IMG/VR virus record: IMGVR_UViG_3300025789_000028
Coordinates: 28,060-92,059 of that record
Reading direction: 5' to 3' (one strand)
DNA from: a virus
Length of the DNA stretch: 64,000 nt
Below the pieces are notes generated by a model. That model searched no databases. It was given only the letters and a program-made list of their open reading frames with translations, and was not told the origin of the DNA. Positions 45,311-54,541 of this stretch are shown here, piece by piece (position 1 is the first letter of the stretch; each line of letters begins with the position of its first letter). A program made the position numbers and the translations under genes.

Positions 45311-45477
45311 TTTTTTACGCACCTTCCTTCAATTTTAAATTGATTGAATTTCAACCAATATGTCATACTTTGTAGACTTTGCTCACATGATACTTTATCT
45401 TGAAATATCAATTCAATACGCCCCGGAACATCTTTTGGATCGTTCACATGTACTGCTAGTAGTATCATTAACCACAT
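45307..45477 (-). CDS. Small protein with hydrophobic N-terminus (56 aa)
   Basis: ATG 45477 starts MWLMILLAVHVNDPKDVPG, a short hydrophobic leader, followed by IELIFQDKVSCEQSLQSMTYWLK. It ends by overlapping the glycosyltransferase start (ATGA). It may be a small exported or membrane protein. Function unknown. Confidence 0.55.
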   Translation of the reverse strand: MWLMILLAVHVNDPKDVPGRIELIFQDKVSCEQSLQSMTYWLKFNQFKIEGRCVKK

Positions 45478-45479
45478 TG

Positions 45480-46367
45480 CTATTGATTTAATCTAAATCT
45501 TATATACTCTGTTATATGATCTGCAACATCGATTTGACAATACTTTTCAAATCCACTAAAACCTGGATTACTGTTTGCTTCACATACTACAAACCCATGT
45601 TCACTAAACAACAAGTCTATGCCTGCAATGTTTAGTTCCAACACTCTTGCTGTTTCTCTAGCAAGATATTCAATTTCAGGTGTTATTTCATAATTGCTAC
45701 CAGTGCCGCCGCCAGTAATATTTGCTCTAAAGTCTCCCTCAGGAGCTGTTCTACGCATAGCACCAATAACTTTACCGCCAACAACAAACACACGCAAATC
45801 TTCACCGGGTTTGGCTCCCATGTATTCTTGCACAATCATTGTTTTCTTTGCGCCGAGTGTATCAATGAACTCCATTAACTTTTTATAGTCACGTTTCTTT
45901 TCGCACAGATAAACACCTTCACCATAACTACCAGTAACAAGTTTAACTACACAAGGGAAACCAATATGTTTTTCTACTAAACCATCATCAATGGGATAGC
46001 GCACCATCATTGTCTTTGGAATTGCAATTTTATTTGCAGCAAGAATTTGACCTGTTCTTAATTTGTCTCTAACAATGTTAATTGGTTTACTTGGATTAAC
46101 ACAAGGTACTCCCATTTCTTCAAATTGACGAATGATTGCTAACTGAAAGGGCAATATACCTGCACCTATTCTAGTCAATACTAAGTCAGGCTTGTCAAAG
46201 TCTTGTCCTTTATACTTAACTGATTGAGTTAAATCTTGACTGACAACAATGTCAAAGTCGTCAGGATGTCCTACCACTGCTTGAATATTTTTATTTGCAA
46301 AACTTTCAACCAATCGGTTAGTTTCGTATTCGTTTCGTTCTACTTTAGATAGTATTAATACTGTCAT
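45480..46367 (-). CDS. RimK-like ATP-grasp ligase
   Basis: The 295-residue protein has the ATP-grasp layout of RimK, which adds glutamates to ribosomal protein S6. Features are FPCVVKLVTGSYGEGV (about residues 138-153), IVQEYMGAKPGEDLRVFVVG (174-193), RANITGGG and VCEANSNPGFSGFEK (metal-binding Glu/Asn). The length is close to bacterial RimK (about 300). Poly-glutamylation of a host ribosomal protein would fit the translation theme. Other ATP-grasp ligases cannot be excluded. Confidence 0.85.
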   Translation of the reverse strand: MTVLILSKVERNEYETNRLVESFANKNIQAVVGHPDDFDIVVSQDLTQSVKYKGQDFDKPDLVLTRIGAGILPFQLAIIRQFEEMGVPCVNPSKPINIVRDKLRTGQILAANKIAIPKTMMVRYPIDDGLVEKHIGFPCVVKLVTGSYGEGVYLCEKKRDYKKLMEFIDTLGAKKTMIVQEYMGAKPGEDLRVFVVGGKVIGAMRRTAPEGDFRANITGGGTGSNYEITPEIEYLARETARVLELNIAGIDLLFSEHGFVVCEANSNPGFSGFEKYCQIDVADHITEYIRFRLNQ

Positions 46368-47118
46368 CTTTCTCTTTCGTCCAAGTTACTATTTCCCAAT
46401 TACCATTGTGATGCTCAACTAGGGCGGTCATACTTTCAACCCAATCACCATCGTTCATATACACTATATTATCTACTGTTTTTATTTCAGCATGATGAAT
46501 ATGTCCACAAATTACTCCGTCATATCCACGTTTCTTACAATAGGCTACTAGATTTTTTTCAAATTGAAAAATAAAGTCTACTGCTTTCTTTACTCTTCCT
46601 TTGAGATATTTACTAAGACTAAAGTACCCAAAGCCCATACGATGACGTATCCAATTGTATTTACTATTAAACGAAAGAATGAAATCATATGCCTTATCTC
46701 CTAAAAATGCTAGCCAAGGGGCTAATCTAGTGATGCCGTCAAACATATCACCATGAACAACCAAATAATGTTTATTGTCTATACCTATGTGTTCAGTTTG
46801 GTTAACTATTTCAATCATACCAAAACCAATACCATACGGTATTAACGGTCTCAAGAATTCATCATGATTACCAGCAACATATATAACACGTGTGCCACGC
46901 TTTGCATGACCCATTACTCTACGCACTACGTTGGTGTGGCTTTGTTTCCAACGCCATTTGTTTTGTTGTATGCGCCAGGCATCAATGATATCACCCACCA
47001 TATACAATGTATCGCAGGTGTTATGCTTCAAGAAATTGTTTAGTGCGTCTGCTTTACAATCTTTTGTACCCAAATGGACATCTGAGATGAAAATGGCGCG
47101 ATATGTATGCTTTGACAT
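46345..47118 (-). CDS. LpxH-like metallophosphoesterase
   Basis: The 257-residue protein has intact motifs DVHLG, GDIIDAW, AGNHDEFLR, VVHGDMFDG and GHIHHAE. The overall pattern (NKWRWKQSHTNVVRRVM, IPYGIGFGM) is close to UDP-2,3-diacylglucosamine pyrophosphatase-like proteins, which act in lipid A synthesis. It overlaps the RimK-like gene. An envelope role is inferred. Confidence 0.88.
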   Translation of the reverse strand: MSKHTYRAIFISDVHLGTKDCKADALNNFLKHNTCDTLYMVGDIIDAWRIQQNKWRWKQSHTNVVRRVMGHAKRGTRVIYVAGNHDEFLRPLIPYGIGFGMIEIVNQTEHIGIDNKHYLVVHGDMFDGITRLAPWLAFLGDKAYDFILSFNSKYNWIRHRMGFGYFSLSKYLKGRVKKAVDFIFQFEKNLVAYCKKRGYDGVICGHIHHAEIKTVDNIVYMNDGDWVESMTALVEHHNGNWEIVTWTKEKDDSINTI

Positions 47119-47123
47119 ACATA

Positions 47124-47131
47124 TATTTATT
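47124..47131 (-). promoter_or_regulatory. Late-type box AATAAATA, five bases before an ATG
   Basis: AATAAATA-TATGT-ATG on the minus strand, with no Shine-Dalgarno before ATG 47118. Predicted +1 is the A of ATG. Confidence 0.55.
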
Positions 47132-47155
47132 GAAAGTTATGTGACTTTTATATGA

Positions 47156-47452
47156 CTATTCGCTAGGAGGCAGACCATTACTATGACGGTCGGTGACTTT
47201 ATCAGTGTCTTGATAAAATCTTTTTTCTTGTGTAGTCAGTTTGTCTTTGTGTGTCTTGCGAGGATTACCGCACAGCATACAGCCTGGTTGACCGCAATCC
47301 ATTGCATGATGCTTTACTAATCGATGGGGTTGTTTTAACTTTTTATCATTAGCCGATGCATGTGACTTTGCAATCTTCAATTGTTTTTTTATTGTTAATT
47401 CGTCACGGAAACGGCGAATGCTATTTAAGTATTTTGCTAAATCATTAGCCAT
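47156..47452 (-). CDS. Small basic protein with CGxPxCxLCGNPRK motif
   Basis: The 98-residue protein has a basic N-terminus and a conserved-looking HHAMDCGQPGCMLCGNPRKTH motif (about residues 48-68). Three cysteines could bind zinc or an Fe-S cluster. It overlaps the iscU end by 8 bases, so a link with Fe-S assembly is possible but unproven. Confidence 0.65.
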   Translation of the reverse strand: MANDLAKYLNSIRRFRDELTIKKQLKIAKSHASANDKKLKQPHRLVKHHAMDCGQPGCMLCGNPRKTHKDKLTTQEKRFYQDTDKVTDRHSNGLPPSE

Positions 47453-47828
47453 TGTTTTTCTTTCGGTAATCTTCTATCGCGGCTTTGATTGCGTCTTCTG
47501 CGAGGATTGAGCAATGTATTTTGACTGGGGGGAGAGACAATTCTTCTGCGATTGCTGAGTTCTTGATATTTGCTGCTTCATCCAAGGTGCGCCCCTTAAC
47601 CCACTCTGTGATAAGACTGCTTGAAGCAATTGCTGACCCGCACCCATACGTTTTAAATTTAGCATCTTCGATAACTCCCTGTTCATTTACTTTGATTTGA
47701 AGTTTCATTACATCGCCACATGCAGGGGCACCTACCATACCTGTACCAATGTTAGTATCATCTTTACTAAAGCTACCAACGTTTCTTGGGTTTTCGTAAT
47801 GATCAATTACTTGTTGACTGTATGCCAT
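47445..47828 (-). CDS. iscU: Fe-S cluster scaffold protein IscU
   Basis: The 127-residue protein assembles [2Fe-2S] clusters for transfer to other proteins. Ligands Cys37, Asp39, Cys63, His105 and Cys106 are all present, as is the HscA-binding LPPVK (99-103). Most of the sequence recalled from E. coli IscU matches (MAYSxxVIDHYENPRNVGSF, GAPACGDVMKLQIKV, YGCGSAIASSSL). This suggests a recent or strongly conserved host acquisition. A GATAAATA box and AGAAGGA ribosome site precede ATG 47828. No iscS is in the window. Confidence 0.95.
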   Translation of the reverse strand: MAYSQQVIDHYENPRNVGSFSKDDTNIGTGMVGAPACGDVMKLQIKVNEQGVIEDAKFKTYGCGSAIASSSLITEWVKGRTLDEAANIKNSAIAEELSLPPVKIHCSILAEDAIKAAIEDYRKKNNG

Positions 47829-47845
47829 AATTAGTCCTTCTTGTA

Positions 47846-48385
47846 CTATTTATCATAATTTTGTTCGTCAACAACTAACCATCCCAACTTAAGCAAGTCT
47901 TCACGAATTTCTTCAGTTACTACGCTTTCGGGAACATAATCATTTGCTTGATGTGATGATAATCCGTAACCATCTTCTTTGCTACCTATACCTGAGCAGT
48001 ACCAATCGATGTAATCTCCTTGCTGTCTCATATCTGCAATGATGCCACCAGCATGTCTCCAACTACAACTCCAAGTTTCTTCTTTAAGAATAGGCCAAAC
48101 ATCATTTCGCATGAAGTCGTTGTTACACATCGCCGCATATAAGTGTTGAGCATAACTTTCCGAACTACGAACTTTTTCTAATATCCAATCAGTAGTTCTC
48201 AAATCATATTCTAAGTTATTAGTTTGCCATTGAAGGTCTGCTTCTTTTTTAATATCATCTTCTTTGTAACTTGTGTATAGATCGATGTAGTCAGTTCTAG
48301 GTTCTACGGCCTGACCTTCACAACGTTGTAAATATTTTTCTAAAAGAAAAGTATGACGCTCGGGGCTTTTAGATATCTCTGTCAT
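47846..48385 (-). CDS. Conserved hypothetical protein (179 aa)
   Basis: The product is acidic and rich in Trp, Tyr and Asp, with WSCSWRHAGGIIADMRQQGDYIDWYCSG near residues 112-139. I recall similar sequences from large phages and bacteria but no function. It overlaps the DUF2452 gene by 17 bases and carries the iscU promoter box at its 3' end. Confidence 0.7.
   Translation of the reverse strand: MTEISKSPERHTFLLEKYLQRCEGQAVEPRTDYIDLYTSYKEDDIKKEADLQWQTNNLEYDLRTTDWILEKVRSSESYAQHLYAAMCNNDFMRNDVWPILKEETWSCSWRHAGGIIADMRQQGDYIDWYCSGIGSKEDGYGLSSHQANDYVPESVVTEEIREDLLKLGWLVVDEQNYDK
47847..47854 (-). promoter_or_regulatory. Candidate late promoter box (GATAAATA)
   Basis: The box lies 18 bases before ATG 47828 of iscU, with AGAAGGA between, and at the extreme 3' end of the upstream gene. 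Confidence 0.55.
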
Positions 48386-48854
48386 CTGTTATCTCCATCC
48401 ATGTATGATCACCCATGTATTTAACTTGGGTCATATAATCATAGTTTTTTGGTTTGCCGGTTGACCAATCATTAGGTCCTAATGATACTAATAATGTTTT
48501 ATTCTTTCTGTTATCCCACACTAACCAATAAGACTGGCCCATTACAATTTGAAACTGATATTCTGCGGCGTAGACCATATCGGTTACATCTAGTCTACGC
48601 TTGATATCACTTGCTTGTTTTTGTAATACAGTAACTAACTCCATGATACGATCATATTCTTGCTGGGCATACATCCTAGCATGATTAATCATTATATCTT
48701 TTTGTTTAGTGACTGGCACTAAATCAAATTTAGGCCCCCCTGCTTCCGTAGGATAGGGGGTTACATTTCTGTTAAAAAAGTTAACTAAATTGTTGCCAAG
48801 GGTAGCATCATAGCTATCCTTGCCCTTGGCACTGTTACTCTTGGGTGTGTCCAT
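48369..48854 (-). CDS. DUF2452 protein (161 aa)
   Basis: ATG 48854 is chosen over a longer frame that would run far into metK. The core (NLVNFFNRNVTPYPTEAGGPKFDLVPV, then YQFQIVMGQSYWLVWDNR and GPNDWSTGKP) is the DUF2452 pattern. Function is unknown; a helical N-terminal region suggests nucleic-acid or protein binding. It overlaps metK by 20 bases. Confidence 0.78.
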   Translation of the reverse strand: MDTPKSNSAKGKDSYDATLGNNLVNFFNRNVTPYPTEAGGPKFDLVPVTKQKDIMINHARMYAQQEYDRIMELVTVLQKQASDIKRRLDVTDMVYAAEYQFQIVMGQSYWLVWDNRKNKTLLVSLGPNDWSTGKPKNYDYMTQVKYMGDHTWMEITDDRDI

Positions 48855-49956
48855 TGCACGAATCAAAGAGGTCAATCTTTTCCCACGGGAGATAGGACTT
48901 ACCAAAGTGTCCGTAGTTTGTAGTAGAACTATAAATAGGTCTAAACAAATCAAACTTATCAATGATACCCTTAGGAGTCAAATCAACATTTTTGATAAGC
49001 CAATCTGTCAAGTCTCTACTATTTTCACTGCTTTCAACATACACACTCATGGGCTGTGACATACCAATAGCATAACTCAATTGAACTGTTGCCCAATCAC
49101 TACGTCCTGATGCAACAATATTCTTAGCAAGATAACGTGCCATATATGCCGCACTACGGTCTACTTTAGTGGGGTCTTTTCCTGAGAATGCTCCTCCACC
49201 ATGTGGGCTATAACCACCGTAAGTATCAACAATAATTTTTCTGCCAGTAAGACCAGTGTCACCATCAGGCCCCCCAATAACAAAGCGACCGGTAGGGTTG
49301 ATAAAAAATTCTGTAGTGTCATCAACTAACTCCTTAGGTAAAATATCTCTAATGAAAGATTCTACATTTTGTCGTACAAAGTCAATAGTCACATCAGCCG
49401 AATGTTGTGTAGAGCAAACAACTTTAGCAACACGCTTAACGGTTGAATCATCATTATACTCCATTGTCACTTGGCTTTTAGCATCAGGACCCAACCAAGT
49501 TACGCCGTTTTTGCGTGTAGTTGACAATCCTTGAACAATCTTATGACTCCAATAAATTGCTGAAGGCATATAGTCTTCGGTTTCTTTACAAGCATAACCA
49601 AACATTAAACCTTGATCACCTGCACCAAATGTGTCAGTACCCAATGCAATATCAGCACTTTGCCCATGTAACAAGTTAGCAATATTTAACGTTTGCCAAT
49701 GAAAGCCTTCTTGTTCGTAGCCAATGTTCTTAACTACCTTTCTTACTAGATACTCTAAATCCAAGTCGTCCATAGTAGGACCTTTGTACTCTCCTGCTAC
49801 AACAACTTGATTAGTAGTAACTAGTGTTTCGCAAGCGCAACGAAATGCAGAATTGTTATGCGACATAAACGCATCTAAAACTGCATCACTAATTGCATCT
49901 GCTACCTTATCTGGGTGTCCCTCTGCGACACTCTCGCTTGTAAAATAATATGACAA
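48835..49956 (-). CDS. metK: S-adenosylmethionine synthetase
   Basis: The 373-residue enzyme makes SAM from ATP and methionine. Signature motifs are present: SVAEGHPDKVADAISDAVLD (about 8-27), GAGDQGLMFGYA and GGGAFSGKDPTKVDRS. Length is slightly below bacterial MetK (about 384). Several probable SAM-dependent methyltransferases in the window could use its product. Phage MetK is uncommon but known. Confidence 0.95.
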   Translation of the reverse strand: MSYYFTSESVAEGHPDKVADAISDAVLDAFMSHNNSAFRCACETLVTTNQVVVAGEYKGPTMDDLDLEYLVRKVVKNIGYEQEGFHWQTLNIANLLHGQSADIALGTDTFGAGDQGLMFGYACKETEDYMPSAIYWSHKIVQGLSTTRKNGVTWLGPDAKSQVTMEYNDDSTVKRVAKVVCSTQHSADVTIDFVRQNVESFIRDILPKELVDDTTEFFINPTGRFVIGGPDGDTGLTGRKIIVDTYGGYSPHGGGAFSGKDPTKVDRSAAYMARYLAKNIVASGRSDWATVQLSYAIGMSQPMSVYVESSENSRDLTDWLIKNVDLTPKGIIDKFDLFRPIYSSTTNYGHFGKSYLPWEKIDLFDSCNGHTQE

Positions 49957-49966
49957 AAAGTTTTCC

Positions 49967-50290
49967 TTACTTAAAAAATATCAGAGCCATGACAGCAGAC
50001 TGTGCCATGAACCCCAATCCGATTGTGATTAGATTTAAACTATCACGTTGAATGATTGCCTTCATAAAGAATAATCCCAATGCAGACCACACAATCAGTA
50101 CCATTTCGATAGGGGGCATAGTATCTGTAATGCCCAACATCAATCCAATTAGATTAGGTGCAGTGACTGCAAGCAAACACAACACTGCCATCCAATGGAT
50201 AGTTCCAGCAGAAAGATGTGTAATCTTTTCTTTGAAATCATGTCCTATATCTTTAAAATATTTCATAATATTTTCTTTAATGCTTGTCAT
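49967..50290 (-). CDS. Small membrane protein (107 aa)
   Basis: The protein has three hydrophobic segments (about residues 31-52, 62-78 and 85-106) after a charged N-terminus. It lies between metK and the lysin gene. Its size and topology could suit a holin-like role next to the lysin, but there is no specific motif. Confidence 0.6.
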   Translation of the reverse strand: MTSIKENIMKYFKDIGHDFKEKITHLSAGTIHWMAVLCLLAVTAPNLIGLMLGITDTMPPIEMVLIVWSALGLFFMKAIIQRDSLNLITIGLGFMAQSAVMALIFFK

Positions 50291-50293
50291 AAC

Positions 50294-50842
50294 TTAATCT
50301 CCTCTTTTTGGATCGTTGTAAAAAATATGTCTACCGATTTGTGTTGCTTTAGGATACTTCCAATTTGGATTAATGTAATCAGCATGATAGTATAATGCAT
50401 GATTTAATCCATCAAGTCTAAATCCTTCTAAATAAACCTTCTTAGCAACTGCATAACTTTCGTCATACGATTTTTGATTAGTTGGTTTAAACTTTGTAAC
50501 ACCATCGCAATACCATGAAAATTGACAAACTATTTTGTCCATAATGAAGTCTTTTTGATGGACTACACTACAAATGTCTTTGGGGAATCTAGGATCACTA
50601 ACACGATTTAATGTGACTTGTGCTACGCCTACTTTTCCTTCAAACGGTTCGTTTCCTGCTTCACGATAAATGTTCATTGCTAAACAATTTAATCTTTGCT
50701 CTACTACTTTTACAGACGGATTATCATAACTAACATCTTGGTCTTTATAAAAGTGCATCTTATAAGTTGTAATATGAGTTAATAAAAATGCAACTAGAAA
50801 TAATCCAATTACATGATATAACCAATTTATCGACTTTTCCAT
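50294..50842 (-). CDS. SleB/CwlJ-type cell-wall hydrolase with N-terminal anchor
   Basis: ATG 50842 follows an AGGAGA ribosome site. The 182-residue protein has one N-terminal transmembrane or signal-anchor segment (about 6-22) and a Hydrolase_2 domain: LAMNIYREAGNEPFEGKVGVAQVTLNRV (about 53-80) with the catalytic-type Glu, then FSWYCDG and NHALYYHADYINPNW. It is the probable endolysin, possibly exported and held at the membrane. Confidence 0.88.
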   Translation of the reverse strand: MEKSINWLYHVIGLFLVAFLLTHITTYKMHFYKDQDVSYDNPSVKVVEQRLNCLAMNIYREAGNEPFEGKVGVAQVTLNRVSDPRFPKDICSVVHQKDFIMDKIVCQFSWYCDGVTKFKPTNQKSYDESYAVAKKVYLEGFRLDGLNHALYYHADYINPNWKYPKATQIGRHIFYNDPKRGD

Positions 50843-50934
50843 TTCATTCTCCTTTCTGCCGATTGTTGATCGGTCATAGGTTAAACAACGATTACTGTAA
50901 CACAGGCTGGTATGCATTACAAGTAGTTTGGGTA

Positions 50935-53901
50935 TCAATGTACCCAGCAATCGCAGTTACATGCTATGACTTGCTCTATCGCAGCCGAAATACTAGGCGA
51001 TGCTGGTAATAACGTGCTACTTGTGTAGTTAGGATCCAAATTAGGGGGTAAATTATTTGGATTTAACTCTGACGGTACTTGTATGATCAATACAGGATTT
51101 ACTACTGGAGTTACTGTAGGACCTGACGGTACTAGGGGGTTTACAACAGGATTATTAGTCCCGTTGAGAATTGGGGTAATATCCCCGGGTTGAACTGATG
51201 TTGCATTGTTAGTTGGCGTAGTAACAGTAGGTAGAAAACCAGTGGTATTACTAGTCGGTGTGTATTTTACATTTGCATTAACAATACCCGTAGAAGGTAC
51301 ATAAACTCCTTTAGGTATCGGTACTGTATTACCTGTTGCTGAACTAGTAGAGCTATTAGTAGGCCATGAAGGATTAGTGTATGTATTACCGTTTGGACTT
51401 AGTATACCTACTCCTGACGTTGGTATTGTACCGTTAGTTGTTAATGTTTTTACATCTGACACACTCAATGTGTCAGGAATATTATTGTCAGGACCAATAC
51501 CCAATGATTGCATTCTTGCCTGATTGCGCTCTTGTCTTCCCTGTCCAATTAAACTTTGACCACCTGTTGTATTGGTGTTACTAATTGCTTCAAGTGTTTG
51601 CGCTGACATATGAGGTTTAGTGTCTTGTGCAAATGTAGGCACACTATCTACGAATGTATAAAGTGTTGTTGGGTAAACGTTTGTAAAATAATTTTTTGGA
51701 ACTTGTACTGGACTAAGTCCGGTATATCTTGCACGTTGTTCGGTTTTCAACTGCACCCCGGCTTGGTTGTAATAAGTGTTTAGATATACTGATGAATTGA
51801 TATTGTTTTGTTGAATAGTAGCAATTTCTGCATTTGCTTGGTCAATATAATTTTGCACGACCGAATTCATCGGACTAGACCAACCTGTTGTACCTGCACT
51901 GGTATTTGTTCCACCTGATGTTGACGTCGGTGGACATTCAATGGTTACTGTGGGCACTGAGGTAGTATCTGGTCCTGAACTAGTTAACGACACAGAAGTA
52001 ACTCTGCCGTATGATCCACCACCATTTGATTGTGCTTGACTATCATCAATACCAATGGTTGATACTGCGGTTCCTCCATTACTAATAGTAATAACTGGAG
52101 CAGGGGCATTACCTCTTCCATATCCGCCGCCAGGGTTAGTAAGTGTAACACCAGTTACGTGATAATACGTTAAAAAGTCTGGACTAGGCCCTGTGTATGT
52201 TGTATACTGAATTGTTACTGCGGCAGCTTGCCATGTTACTGCTAAGAATAATTGTTGATAGATATAACTTAGATTAGGAGTTGCAAGTTGATTAATTCTT
52301 TCTTGCATTAATTGCCAAGGATAAGGTAGACCTGACATGCATCCAAAGAAATCTGAATAAGTGTATGTACCATTTGGTCCTGTACCTAATGCACATATTC
52401 CTGTACCTGCATTTGCTAAACTTGTATTTGTTGGTAAACTAGTACCATTGGTCAAAGGTAAATCGTTTGTATTTTCAATACCCTGAACTACTCTGGCAAA
52501 CTTTTGAAAGTTAAAATACTGAATGTTTTTAATCTGTCTCATTGCAATACTAAACGCTCCACAGGCAACTGCTTGATCAGCAGGTATAATGTTATCTAAG
52601 TACGACCCAAAGCCAGTGGGCAATACGTTATAGTTATTAGGGTTAAGCGTTTTGTTTGTTGTTTGAGGAGTACCTGTTGGTAATTGTGTTCCTACATAAC
52701 TCTTGATAGCAGGAGTGTTCAATGCATTGTTGAGACTACCATTACTGTAAATCAAATAATATGTTTTACTATTAGTAGGCAAGCCTTGCTCTGCGTTATA
52801 TACGGGAACAGTCAATGATGTATAACTATTCGGGAATAAGTATACTGGATTCAATAAGTCTGCTAATGAATTAAATCCTGTAGTATTACATTGAAGCGGG
52901 GCTAATACATGTTGTAAGTTTTCACCAGTGATGATTAAAAATGCACCATATATCTGTTGCTCTTGCTGTGCTGAAATGTTTTGTGCAGGACCAGTAGTAA
53001 TTGCAGCAACATCAGTGCTAGATAATCCGGTGGCAATTAATGCCAAACTCAAGTCTTGCGTAACTGCATTGTTCTTACCTAAATTTCTTAATAAGTTACT
53101 AGGTAATCCAAACGTAGCAATATCATTAAGATTAATTACTTTACCTAAATTGATACAGTCTGTGCCAAAATAATAACATGATAGTGTGACCCCAGAAATG
53201 TCTGCACTAATCAAGTCATCCATGTTACTGTAAACACCATCTAAGAATGTTTTACTATTATTCATTGCTGTGATGGCTTGATTAGAATAATTAATAAAAC
53301 CACTTGCACTCATGAATGATGCACAAAATTCGTTGTATTGAGGTACAGATTGTGATACACTATTACCATTCCAATTAAATTCATTCCATGCTTGTAGTGC
53401 ATGTAATCTAATATAACCCCACTGAGTTACACTTTTGTTTGGATTAGTAGTATCATAAGGCAACCAACTAGCATCTTGCCCTTGATCTTGATTGCCATAT
53501 GAGACTGGATAGCCGGATGTTGCTGGGGCAGGCATTGCAGGGCTTACACCATTTGCGGTAGCAGTTGCAACTGCGGTAGTAGTCCAGACACCTGCAGGGT
53601 CTTCAACAATATATGTAGGTGGTTTACTATTACCCAATGCAGGTATTGTGTTTGCACCTATAGATACAAGATGGTTATATGTTGTGTCAGTTAGTAGCCC
53701 ACGCAAATAGCCATCATTGATGGCCCAAGTTAACATTCTTAATACTGTGGTTTGAACAATGCTACCAAAACTATAATCAGTATTGGTTTTGCTTGCGCCC
53801 ATGTAACTAGCAGCCACAGGATTAATAGTTAGGCCAGTATTTTGTAATACTGATCCTAATACATTAACTCCTAAGGGACTTTGTTTTCCTGTATCTGCCA
53901 T
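50935..53901 (-). CDS. Large virion structural protein (988 aa)
   Basis: The product is rich in Asn, Thr, Ser and Gln, has no signal peptide and begins MADTGKQSPLGVNVLGSVLQ. The N-terminal half looks globular (ASYMGASKTNTDYSFGSIVQ, WAINDGYLRGLL). A middle beta-rich segment (TGVTLTNPGGGYG) and a Pro/Thr/Asn-rich C-terminal half end in CNCDCWVH. It precedes the PAAR tip gene, so a baseplate or tail component is likely. Confidence 0.7.
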   Translation of the reverse strand: MADTGKQSPLGVNVLGSVLQNTGLTINPVAASYMGASKTNTDYSFGSIVQTTVLRMLTWAINDGYLRGLLTDTTYNHLVSIGANTIPALGNSKPPTYIVEDPAGVWTTTAVATATANGVSPAMPAPATSGYPVSYGNQDQGQDASWLPYDTTNPNKSVTQWGYIRLHALQAWNEFNWNGNSVSQSVPQYNEFCASFMSASGFINYSNQAITAMNNSKTFLDGVYSNMDDLISADISGVTLSCYYFGTDCINLGKVINLNDIATFGLPSNLLRNLGKNNAVTQDLSLALIATGLSSTDVAAITTGPAQNISAQQEQQIYGAFLIITGENLQHVLAPLQCNTTGFNSLADLLNPVYLFPNSYTSLTVPVYNAEQGLPTNSKTYYLIYSNGSLNNALNTPAIKSYVGTQLPTGTPQTTNKTLNPNNYNVLPTGFGSYLDNIIPADQAVACGAFSIAMRQIKNIQYFNFQKFARVVQGIENTNDLPLTNGTSLPTNTSLANAGTGICALGTGPNGTYTYSDFFGCMSGLPYPWQLMQERINQLATPNLSYIYQQLFLAVTWQAAAVTIQYTTYTGPSPDFLTYYHVTGVTLTNPGGGYGRGNAPAPVITISNGGTAVSTIGIDDSQAQSNGGGSYGRVTSVSLTSSGPDTTSVPTVTIECPPTSTSGGTNTSAGTTGWSSPMNSVVQNYIDQANAEIATIQQNNINSSVYLNTYYNQAGVQLKTEQRARYTGLSPVQVPKNYFTNVYPTTLYTFVDSVPTFAQDTKPHMSAQTLEAISNTNTTGGQSLIGQGRQERNQARMQSLGIGPDNNIPDTLSVSDVKTLTTNGTIPTSGVGILSPNGNTYTNPSWPTNSSTSSATGNTVPIPKGVYVPSTGIVNANVKYTPTSNTTGFLPTVTTPTNNATSVQPGDITPILNGTNNPVVNPLVPSGPTVTPVVNPVLIIQVPSELNPNNLPPNLDPNYTSSTLLPASPSISAAIEQVIACNCDCWVH

Positions 53902-53910
53902 ATATTCCTT

Positions 53911-54183
53911 TTATGGACAAACAACAGTTGAACTGCCTTGTACAATGTTATGTCCACATGTAGTAGAAGAGCCAACTCTTAAGACAGGAACGCCTTCAGC
54001 AAATACTGAAGGGCTACCTTCAGTAGTTTTTGCAGAATTATGCGGGCCTTTGTGATTAGGGTGTGGAGTGATATCACTCACATGCAATCCCACCGCAATA
54101 CTATCTGCAAATACTGTGCCGGCACCACGAATAATCTGTCCGCCAACAGCATTTTGATCACCTTTCCTACTCAACTGTGCCAT
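53911..54183 (-). CDS. PAAR-domain spike-tip protein
   Basis: The 90-residue protein has repeated Gly/His hairpins of the PAAR fold (GAGTVFADSIAVGLHVSDITPH, EGVPVLRVGSSTTCGHNIVQGS). His and Cys residues at loop ends can bind the zinc at the tip. PAAR proteins sharpen contractile-tail spikes, which supports a myovirus. The next gene begins just downstream. Confidence 0.88.
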   Translation of the reverse strand: MAQLSRKGDQNAVGGQIIRGAGTVFADSIAVGLHVSDITPHPNHKGPHNSAKTTEGSPSVFAEGVPVLRVGSSTTCGHNIVQGSSTVVCP

Positions 54184-54186
54184 GTT

Positions 54187-54489
54187 TTATCCTAAAATTA
54201 GTTTCTTGTCAGGCACTTTAATACCTGTAGTTGCTTCAATGTACTTCATTTTGACACTATCGTCAGTAAGTACAAAAATAGCAATGCTATTAGTATTTAG
54301 TCTATATTCATTCTTGGGGTCTGCGGTAAACAAGCTAGGGACTAATCCCAAACCTTGATTTGCAGGTGCAACACTAACTGGCTCTGATACAACAATGCAT
54401 CCAGCTTCGCTAGTGTCGATTACTTTGGCGATCAATTCTTCGCCTGAGTTTAATTTAAATGAATATACTGATCCGGTTGTTAAGTTCAT
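54187..54489 (-). CDS. Small beta-rich (Sm-like) phage protein
   Basis: The 100-residue product starts with TTGSVYSFKLNSGEELIAKVI, an Sm-fold-like strand pattern, and ends GIKVPDKKLILG. I recall similar proteins in many large phages, without function. A GATAAGTA variant box and AAAGGAA ribosome site precede ATG 54489. Confidence 0.65.
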   Translation of the reverse strand: MNLTTGSVYSFKLNSGEELIAKVIDTSEAGCIVVSEPVSVAPANQGLGLVPSLFTADPKNEYRLNTNSIAIFVLTDDSVKMKYIEATTGIKVPDKKLILG

Positions 54490-54541
54490 GTTTTGTTTCC
54501 TTTGTAATACTTATCATAGACTAGTACTACATAAACGAAAG

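Noticed and set aside
48930-48940. TATAAATA on the plus strand inside metK
   Set aside because: It lies within the coding sequence of the opposite strand, and no plus-strand gene follows it.
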